From NCBI GenBank assembly GCA_001803565.1, contig MHDQ01000191.1, positions 1 to 5,047 on the forward strand: DNA of 5,047 nt. The letters are read 5' to 3'. This DNA comes from Nitrospinae bacterium RIFCSPLOWO2_12_FULL_45_22. GTDB lineage: Bacteria; 2-12-FULL-45-22. Position 1 is the first letter of the stretch; every line of letters starts with the position of its first letter. Shown piece after piece: positions 1-4,577 of the stretch. The notes below the pieces were generated by a model, which was not told where the DNA came from, made no database searches, and saw only the letters and a program-made list of their open reading frames with translations. A program made the position numbers and the translations under genes.

Positions 1-156
1 TATATCTTGCCCTTTTTTCTCGTTAAGCGGCTCTATGTGACTTTTGCATAGAATTTTGAGAGATAGTGTAACCATCCCTTTGTCCCTGTAAGTTATCATA
101 TAATTCCCTTTAAGCCAACAATGGACTTTTGTTATTTTCAAACCCTTTGCGCGCAT
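1..156 (-). CDS. Unrecognised open frame, N-terminal part, runs off left edge
   Basis: A minus-strand frame is open from just after a TAG at 207-205 to the window edge: 68 codons without a stop in AT-rich DNA, where stops should be frequent. The first ATG in it is at 156-154, preceded by AAGGAAGGA, which can serve as a ribosome binding site at close spacing. From that ATG 52 codons are visible. The peptide is rich in Lys, Leu and Ile and includes GLKITKVHCWLKGNYMI and SHIEPLNEKKGQDI. It is hydrophilic to mixed, with no signal peptide or membrane segment, and I do not recognise a family. Upstream of the TAG the same frame stays readable for a few codons, so this could be a broken gene rather than a true start. 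It could also be a chance open frame. The rest of the gene lies outside the window. Confidence 0.4.
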   Translation of the reverse strand, partial: MRAKGLKITKVHCWLKGNYMITYRDKGMVTLSLKILCKSHIEPLNEKKGQDI

Positions 157-209
157 TCCTTCCTTAAAAGGCTCTCCTCTCAATAATTTTCTTATTGCAG
201 ACTTCTACG

Positions 210-236
210 AATAGCCAATAAAAAGGGCTATTTTTT
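210..236 (+). terminator. Possible intrinsic terminator hairpin
   Basis: The perfect 7-bp stem AATAGCC / GGCTATT (210-216 with 226-232) encloses a 9-nt A-rich loop and is followed by four more T residues on the plus strand. This is the layout of a rho-independent terminator for plus-strand transcription, although the stem has only three G-C pairs. No plus-strand gene is visible to its left, so what it would terminate is unclear. It lies just upstream of the minus-strand open frame at the left edge. Confidence 0.3.
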
Positions 237-352
237 GGACATTTTACCGAGACCAAATATGCCCTCCAGGATATTATTAGGCTACTAATATATATTAAAT
301 TATATATAATTTAGCTATAATATCTAGCCTTTACCAATTTCGGAATGTCCAA
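235..352. repeat. Inverted repeats bounding a 118-bp AT-rich segment
   Basis: TTGGACATT at 235-243 is exactly repeated in inverse orientation as AATGTCCAA at 344-352. The match continues inward (CCGA at 247-250 against TCGG at 340-343) if a 3-nt TTA in the left arm is skipped, giving 13 paired bases. A second inverted pair, AGGCTA at 279-284 and TAGCCT at 325-330, lies inside, followed by an almost purely A/T core. It could be a small MITE-like relic, an insertion-sequence end, or a cruciform-forming regulatory region. No clear target duplication is visible. No protein is encoded. Confidence 0.4.
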
Positions 353-491
353 TTATGCGTAAATTATTGATGCTATTGACTTTTCTTTATATGGTCGAAG
401 AAGTCTGAACTTTGACTCGAAATTTCTATTTATCGAGCCAGAAGAAGTAATTAAGAGATAGATAGGATAGTAAGAGCTAAGGGCTCATAGA

Positions 492-927
492 CTATCTCAC
501 CCTTAGGTGAAGATTCCCGGTTGGGTGGGTCTCTGGAAGGTCATCCTCAGGTCTTGCTTGAGGTGTTTCACCAGGTCTCTGGATACCCTGTTTCTTGCGT
601 ATCCCCCGGGATTTATTTGAATACTATCCGTAGTAGCGTACCATCTGGAATGATTTCTCCGGGATATGCTGGGTAATGGCTGCTATGAACTCTTCAGCCT
701 GGTACATCTGGAAATTCTTTTTATTCTTCCCCCGGCTCATCCTGGAATGGTAAATAACTGTGCCCGTCTCCTCGATATAGCTCATCTTCTCAAGGGAAAA
801 GGTATTGCGGATAATATACTGTGATAGAGCCTCTCTTAAAAAGATAAGTAAACTCTCATAAGCACAGTGGCATAGCTCTGTAAGTAAGTCTCTGTCATAT
901 TTAAAGTAGAGACGAGGCATAATTGGA
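492..927 (-). pseudogene. IS91-family transposase, C-terminal part (degraded)
   Basis: Reading from 927 downward, the peptide passes through IPIMPRLYFKYDRDLLTELC, a segment of the kind that follows the zinc-binding domain in IS91 transposases. It then jumps within FLREALSQYIIRNTFSLEKM to the region around the conserved YIIR tyrosine motif, and continues to ITQHIPEKSFQMVRYYG, a hallmark of the family's C-terminal part. The block normally lying between FLREAL and QYIIR, including the metal-binding HUH histidines, is absent; I estimate more than 100 residues lost, in frame. At 626-624 a TAG stands where family members usually have Trp (YYG-W-YSN). The frame then continues with YSNKSRGIRKKQG to a stop at 494-492. 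The C-terminal cysteine-containing tail of many relatives is also missing. The gene is non-functional. Confidence 0.85.
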
Positions 928-931
928 ATAC

Positions 932-948
932 CAGCAATAATTCACCCT
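932..948 (+). repeat. Left terminal inverted repeat of the MITE-like element
   Basis: CAGCAATAATTCACCCT, a perfect 17-bp inverse match to 1254-1270. The adjacent ATAC at 928-931 is the left copy of the target duplication. Confidence 0.88.
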
Positions 949-1253
949 CTTATCAATAAACATTAAAAAGGTGATAAGTTTTATAATATCAATGAATACA
1001 TCTCAGTGAATAGTTCAAAATGTATATTAAATTTATGCACTACCAATTTTTCTCAGGCATTCAGGAGGGAAAATCTTACCCAAAAACCCTATAAAAGAAG
1101 AAATTTAAGGCTCGGAAAATTAAGAAGTGCATTAATTTGATATACATAATATGTCACTCAAATAGGACAAAATAGTTACATTTTAAGCATAAATTATGTA
1201 TTAAATATGGTATCTGTTCAATACCCAAATAGTATCAACTGTATCTTAAATTA

Positions 1254-1270
1254 AGGGTGAATTATTGCTG
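1254..1270 (-). repeat. Right terminal inverted repeat of the MITE-like element
   Basis: AGGGTGAATTATTGCTG on the plus strand, the exact reverse complement of 932-948. It is followed by ATAC at 1271-1274, the right copy of the target duplication, after which transposase coding sequence resumes. Confidence 0.88.
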
Positions 1271-1561
1271 ATACTGAAAACATATTGACGGTGGGGGACA
1301 GGGTAGAGAATATTATGGTGCAAAAATTCTCCGAGCTGGACCACCTTTTTGGAGTGGCATGAAGGGCAAAACCAACGTCCTTTGCAACTAAAGGCAAGCA
1401 AATACTCTTCGCTGCAATCCTTGCAACGTACCCTTGCGAAACCATTCTTTAGATCACCACATTCCAAATACTCCCTCATTAAGCAAACGCCAGAACGGAG
1501 ATGCCTCAGGTTGTCTGGGATGAACTGTTACATGCTGATCCAATACCTTTCGGTTAATATC
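1271..1561 (-). pseudogene. IS91-family transposase, N-terminal zinc-binding part (degraded)
   Basis: The stretch from about 1480 to 1275 encodes MREYLECGDLKNGFARVRC followed by CKDCSEEYLLAFSCKGRWFC and CPSCHSKK. This is the Cys-rich zinc-binding domain (Transposase_zn_bd type) that opens IS91 transposases, and PVPHRQYVFSI follows it as expected. Upstream, in a different frame (1561 to about 1478), lies VTVHPRQPEASPFWRLLNE, which resembles the extreme N-terminus. The two frames meet at about 1475-1480, and roughly 30 residues usual between them are missing, so a deletion has caused a frameshift. No start codon with a ribosome binding site remains; a TAA at 1564-1562 precedes the N-terminal fragment. 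The coding sequence is cut at 1271 by the inserted element and resumes at 927. An open frame running on to a stop at 1246 reads into the insert and is not native. Confidence 0.85.
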
Positions 1562-1592
1562 TTAGATTGCAGAAAGAAATGTTCATATGTTA

Positions 1593-3176
1593 CTAGAAAG
1601 TGTAAGTAAATTCAAGTTGAATTTCATCGAAATTGCGGTCTCCCCATCCCCACACATCATCATTATTGCCCGCATAACCTGTATATCCAATGTCTACATT
1701 GAAGGTATTCGTTATTTCATAATTCATTTTAGGTCCTGCAAATCTCCAGGAACCGCCATCATTATAGCCTACGGCACAACTAAAAGTGGCCCGGTCGTTC
1801 CAAAATGACTTAGAAATGCTGACAATACCATAAGTCTGCCATTTATCAAGGGTTTTACCCAGTTCGGTCTGGTCATTGTCATAGCCGAAATAGTTATAAA
1901 CTGCTACCCAGGTAGTAATGAGCCAATCAGCCGGACCTTTCACTAAGGGTGGTTTAAACGTTGTTTCCGCATTGAGTGCCCAGCGCATCTCATTTCTTTT
2001 CGTATACCCATCTTTGCCAGGGGCCAGAAATCCAGCGGCAATGTCCCGCGCGCTGGGTTGCTCAGTGCGGGTAGACCGATAGCGGTTAAGGAAATAAGCA
2101 AGCTCTCCCCGCAGGGTCCAATCCTTTCCCAGCATATGGGTTATCTTTTCCCCTGTTGCGCCCAGCATTGTCATACGCACAGGCTTAGGCTCGATTATTA
2201 TCCAGGGTTCCCCCCTGCCAAGGGCAGCAGTATCTATCCCTTTTATAAAATTATAAGGAGTTTTTTCCCATATATACAGGAAATAAAGTCCAAGATCCCA
2301 ACCCCCTTCGGTAAAGGTAGAAACTCTAGCCCCCCATTCGTGGTTTTTAAAGGAAGCTGAGGGTTTATCTGTTTTGAAAAATCTCAAATTTTTATAGCTA
2401 TTCCGGAAGATAAAGGCCGGAGATTGCAAATAGGGAGCCGGCGCATACAGACTCTCCTCATAATCAGGCATCCAGATTAATTCAAACTCAACATCTCCCA
2501 AAAAGGTATCTGCCAGATAATAAGAAATATCAGCCATCCATGCTGTCCTTCTGGTCAGCTCAGTATCATCCACGGCGGTGTCATGTAGTTCTCGAAAATC
2601 ATAACCATGGAGCTGATCAACAAAATGACCAATGTCAGTGGCTTTTCCCCATACGATTTGTTGCTTACCAATCCTAAATTCCCAATCTCCTTTTGACCAT
2701 AAGAAATATCCTTCCCGAAACCACCGCCTGAAACTATGGAAATACTCTAATTCCCTTTCCGTTCCCTCCCCTTTTCCCAAAGCCCCTCTTTGCCAATCGA
2801 AAGAGGAGTCGTAGAGATAATCCAATTGGCCGATGAGGGTCAGGGTGGGGCTGAAATAATACTTGTAGCGCAGTTCTCCCAGCCATTCAATTCGCTGAAA
2901 GTTCTGTTTGATGTGCAAATGACGTCCTCCCCCCAGCGGTGCATCACCCGTATTATGGAGCAGGATATCGCTTTCATTAATAAGATAACCCCTCAACTCT
3001 AAATTAGGAAAGGTTTGTGTTAGGGGCTCTATGATTAAATCCCGCGGGGGATTCATGGGAAAGGGATCCGCCAGGGCGGATCCTCGGAAAAAGAAAAGAG
3101 AAACAATCACTACAAATCCTATTTCTATCGTCCTCTCAGATAAGCTATATCTTCGGTCCATCCTTCCCCCTTTCAT
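1593..3176 (-). CDS. DUF1302-type outer-membrane beta-barrel protein
   Basis: This is an intact gene of 527 codons. The N-terminus has positive charges, a hydrophobic core at about residues 18-31 (IEIGFVVIVSLFFF) and a cleavage site after SALA (residue 36): a Sec signal peptide without a lipobox. The mature protein alternates aromatic and polar residues as in amphipathic beta-strands and ends in LEFTYTF, the terminal-Phe signal recognised by the BAM machinery. FRIGKQQIVWGKATD (about 167-181) and LIWMPDY (about 233-239) resemble conserved strands of the DUF1302 family. Known members are large outer-membrane barrels often encoded beside DUF1329/LolA-like proteins and RND/MMPL exporters. Their substrate is not established, but a role in moving hydrophobic compounds or lipids through the envelope is a common inference. 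The start at 3176 has GAGG four bases upstream; a second ATG at 3161 (codon 6) follows AAAGGGGGAAGG and is a fair alternative. The gene lies 79 bases after the LolA-like gene, with no promoter or terminator visible between them, so co-transcription is likely. Confidence 0.85.
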   Translation of the reverse strand: MKGGRMDRRYSLSERTIEIGFVVIVSLFFFRGSALADPFPMNPPRDLIIEPLTQTFPNLELRGYLINESDILLHNTGDAPLGGGRHLHIKQNFQRIEWLGELRYKYYFSPTLTLIGQLDYLYDSSFDWQRGALGKGEGTERELEYFHSFRRWFREGYFLWSKGDWEFRIGKQQIVWGKATDIGHFVDQLHGYDFRELHDTAVDDTELTRRTAWMADISYYLADTFLGDVEFELIWMPDYEESLYAPAPYLQSPAFIFRNSYKNLRFFKTDKPSASFKNHEWGARVSTFTEGGWDLGLYFLYIWEKTPYNFIKGIDTAALGRGEPWIIIEPKPVRMTMLGATGEKITHMLGKDWTLRGELAYFLNRYRSTRTEQPSARDIAAGFLAPGKDGYTKRNEMRWALNAETTFKPPLVKGPADWLITTWVAVYNYFGYDNDQTELGKTLDKWQTYGIVSISKSFWNDRATFSCAVGYNDGGSWRFAGPKMNYEITNTFNVDIGYTGYAGNNDDVWGWGDRNFDEIQLEFTYTF

Positions 3177-3869
3177 AGGTCCTCGTGTAGCTTAATTCAC
3201 CATACACTTCAGATTGAATTTGACATTCCGCTCGTAACGTGTAGATATCCAGTTCTTATTTACCTGCGGCCGTTATTTTCGTATTAACATTTTCCCAGAA
3301 TTCCCACCTAATTTGAGGTTCCGGCGGAAGATCCTCTTTTTTCTTGAAATAAGGAGGTGGATTTTTTGCCTTTCTCCAGATAAATTCTTTTCGGAGTTGC
3401 CCTTGTGAGAACCAGCGCTTGCTATAATCCTGATCAAATATCCAGTCATACCATTGATAAATGGTCCTTACATTGGTGCTGAGGGTTTTGGCGTTCCATT
3501 GGGACCACGCCCAATAATTCCATGGCTTTACCTGAACCCAGTCTATATCATATACTTTGAAGAGACGACCTTGCCGGTTAAACTGTTCTTCATGAACACT
3601 TCTGAAATCTTTATCTTCCACCCAGGTAACCCTCTTGCTCAAGTAATATTTCGGGTCTACTATATTGTGGCTCTCCACAACAAAGCATCTTTCCCCTTTT
3701 ATCGTATCCACACCCAAGATCTTATGGATCTCTTCCCACCAGGGTTCCCTCTCTTCAAGATCATCCCAGGTAATATCGCAAATACTGTAATTATCGTCTT
3801 TAATCTGGGGATTCTTTACCCTTACCCTTCTCAGCTTATTGCTCCATGACCAGGTCCAGCGGGCCTTTT

Positions 3870-3886
3870 GAACTCCCACGGAGTTC
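3870..3886 (-). promoter_or_regulatory. Perfect 17-nt hairpin 11 nt downstream of the in-frame TGA
   Basis: In the transcript, GAACTCC-GUG-GGAGUUC forms a perfect 7-bp stem with a 3-nt loop beginning with G. It starts exactly 11 nt after the UGA at 3900-3898, and the loop begins 18 nt after the UGA. The minimal SECIS element described for E. coli fdhF is a 17-nt stem-loop about 11 nt downstream of UGA, and general bacterial SECIS models require a G among the first loop bases. The loop here does not reproduce the E. coli GGUC loop or its bulged U. The structure is certain in sequence, but its function as a SECIS is speculative. Confidence 0.3.
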
Positions 3887-3897
3887 AGATAGGAGTA

Positions 3898-4365
3898 TCA
3901 AGTACCTCCCGAACCAACATATTCGGGCGGATAAGTATTTACGCCGATCATATTGCTGTGAAGCTCTCCCGGTTTTATCCCGTCCTGGGTAAGCAAGGCT
4001 TTTATATCCTTATAGTAAAATTTGAATTTACAGAGAAACTCCCTTATCCTTATATTTCCCATATTGTCTACCAGAGTTACTCGATCAAACCGGTCATTAT
4101 CGTGCCCCGACTCCTTACTGGCATAGGAATAGATCATCAATTCTAAAGCTGTATATCCATATTTTTCTATCTCTTCCTTTTCGGTCTGGGTCAATTCTTT
4201 TTTCCCCGGAGGCATTCTGGCGATCATGGGATCTCCAAAGACCTCCTTGGGATTCCGGTATTGATCTCCATTCGCAATAGAAGGAGCCCCTAGAACGACT
4301 ATCCCCAATAGAATAGAGATAAATACTACCCATTCCCTCTCCCGCATTCTCTTTAACTTGTTCAT
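3898..4365 (-). CDS. N-terminal 155 residues of the LolA-like protein (up to the TGA)
   Basis: This is the only part of the gene expected to be made if the TGA acts as a stop: signal peptide plus about 120 mature residues ending PPEYVGSGGT. It lacks the Trp-rich strands that form most of the LolA-like fold, so it is probably not functional alone. A longer frame upstream to 4602 exists, but it covers the intron's domains V and VI. The ATG at 4365 with its strong ribosome binding site is the right start. Confidence 0.6.
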   Translation of the reverse strand: MNKLKRMREREWVVFISILLGIVVLGAPSIANGDQYRNPKEVFGDPMIARMPPGKKELTQTEKEEIEKYGYTALELMIYSYASKESGHDNDRFDRVTLVDNMGNIRIREFLCKFKFYYKDIKALLTQDGIKPGELHSNMIGVNTYPPEYVGSGGT

Positions 4366-4371
4366 GATTTT

Positions 4372-4377
4372 CCTCCT
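4372..4377 (-). promoter_or_regulatory. Ribosome binding site of the LolA-like gene
   Basis: AGGAGG lies six bases before the ATG at 4365-4363, within GAAAGGAGGAAAATC. It fixes the start codon and lies only about 36 bases beyond the predicted intron 3' boundary. The short exon sequence between them (4412-4378) holds no recognisable promoter. Confidence 0.85.
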
Positions 4378-4412
4378 TTCTTCCAGACGAGCGTGCAAAG
4401 GCAACAAGCTGA

Positions 4413-4532
4413 GTCGAGTAGACCGGTTTCTCCCGATGCTACAGGTTGAGGTTTGTTTTCTCCGTTTTCTGCCTGGTTTCTCGGCAGTGCCACAATATTT
4501 CAACCATACATCAGTTGGCCCCAACCCCTCAC
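4413..4532 (-). ncRNA. Group II intron domain VI, extended, with branch-point A
   Basis: Starting with GTGAGGGG right after domain V and ending GGTCTACTCGAC, the basal stem pairs GAG with CTC. That leaves an unpaired A at 4419, seven bases from the 3' end, where the lariat branch point is expected. The roughly 120-nt length exceeds the usual 35-45 nt. The extra sequence still folds into a coherent arm: TTGG/CCGG, CTGATG (4514-4509) with CATCGG (4438-4433), and GGTTGA (4505-4500) with TCAACC (4449-4444). A terminal hairpin CTGCC/GGCAG (4487-4483 with 4473-4469) caps it. GAGAAACC occurs twice (4482-4475 and 4432-4425). Confidence 0.65.
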
Positions 4533-4533
4533 A

Positions 4534-4566
4534 GAACCGGACTTGCGGGATTACCGCATCCGGCTC
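4534..4566 (-). ncRNA. Group II intron domain V (catalytic hairpin)
   Basis: A 33-nt hairpin begins with GAGCCGGA and ends with TCCGGTTC, which pair as the lower stem, carrying the AGC catalytic triad near its 5' side. TGCGG pairs with CCGCA as the upper stem with a small TAAT(C) loop, and a 2-nt AG bulge separates the stems on the 3' side, as in known domain V structures. This is the most conserved part of group II introns and looks intact here. Confidence 0.9.
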
Positions 4567-4577
4567 TTCAAGCAGGC

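Larger units (their letters stand above)
157..491. other. AT-rich stretch without a recognisable gene
   Basis: No convincing reading frame is present on either strand. The stretch contains the hairpin at 210-236, the inverted-repeat structure at 235-352, and an A/T-only core around 286-312 containing the palindromes AATATATATT and TTATATATAA. A small inverted repeat CTCGA/TCGAG lies around 416-438, and a run of GATAG-like units around 455-470. AT-rich cores offer many TATAAT-like hexamers, but I could not pair any with a good -35 box. This looks like decayed or intergenic DNA left of the transposase remnant. Confidence 0.5.
932..1270. mobile_element. MITE-like element, 339 bp, non-coding
   Basis: The element begins with CAGCAATAATTCACCCT (932-948) and ends with its exact reverse complement AGGGTGAATTATTGCTG (1254-1270). 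It is flanked on both sides by ATAC (928-931 and 1271-1274), a 4-bp target duplication. Removing the element and one ATAC joins the transposase reading frame as YVFSI-PIMPRLYF, which is what an IS91 transposase should read here. That confirms both ends to the base. The 305-bp interior is strongly AT-rich, has no meaningful open frame and no transposase remnant, so movement would depend on a transposase supplied elsewhere. Next to the left terminal repeat, CTTATCA/TGATAAG (949-955 with 972-978) makes a subterminal inverted repeat. I cannot assign a parent IS family. A 4-bp duplication fits several DDE families (for example some IS5 or IS701 relatives), but that is only a hint. Confidence 0.85.
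492..1561 (-). mobile_element. IS91-family insertion sequence remnant, itself interrupted by a MITE
   Basis: The two halves of one IS91-type transposase lie in the same orientation on either side of the 339-bp element at 932-1270. The IS91 family moves by rolling-circle transposition with a HUH/Y2-type transposase and leaves no target duplication, so its ends cannot be read from repeats. I can only bound the remnant by recognisable protein sequence. It begins about 30 bases beyond the stop of the outer-membrane protein gene and ends at the last in-frame stop (494-492). Frameshift, deletions and a nonsense codon show that it is dead. Confidence 0.8.
3256..4365 (-). pseudogene. LolA-like/DUF1329-like exported protein, interrupted by an in-frame TGA
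   Basis: Reading through one TGA (3900-3898, codon 156) gives a single frame of 369 codons. It starts at an ATG with an excellent AGGAGG six bases upstream. Residues about 12-30 form a signal-peptide core ending near SIANG, with no lipobox. After the TGA come a Trp-rich strand region (RWTWSWSNKLRRVRV, about 169-183), GERCFVVES (about 224-232) and KRVTWVEDKDF followed by QGRLFKV (about 244-271). These are typical of LolA-like folds of the outer-membrane lipoprotein-sorting type, such as DUF1329 and its relatives. The protein should be periplasmic or attached to the outer membrane and work with the barrel protein encoded next; its ligand is unknown. The same frame on both sides of the TGA and the sensible protein sequence show that this was recently one gene. 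The TGA may be a Trp (TGG) nonsense mutation, a sequence error or, less likely, a selenocysteine codon. Family assignment is moderate because I rely on motif resemblance only. Confidence 0.7.

Noticed and set aside
455-470. Run of GATAG-like units
   Set aside because: Only about three imperfect short units are present, with no spacing regularity beyond a low-complexity tract. It is not a CRISPR or iteron array.
1349-1609. 86-residue plus-strand open frame
   Set aside because: It is opposite the recognisable zinc-binding domain of the IS91 transposase, so it is a shadow frame.
2058-2360. 100-residue plus-strand open frame
   Set aside because: It is antisense to the beta-barrel gene and its composition (Pro, Ser and His rich) is that of a shadow frame.
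3454-3849. 131-residue plus-strand open frame
   Set aside because: It lies wholly opposite the LolA-like gene, has no good ribosome binding site, and its product looks like an antisense shadow of a Trp-rich coding region.
3256-3879. Separate gene starting at a GTG at 3879
   Set aside because: The GTG lies in the loop of the hairpin, has no ribosome binding site, no signal peptide follows, and the frame is identical to the upstream piece. It is the second part of one interrupted gene.
3870-3886. Hairpin as an intrinsic terminator after the TGA
   Set aside because: No T-run follows the stem on the minus strand (the next bases are AAAAGGCC), and coding sequence continues through it.
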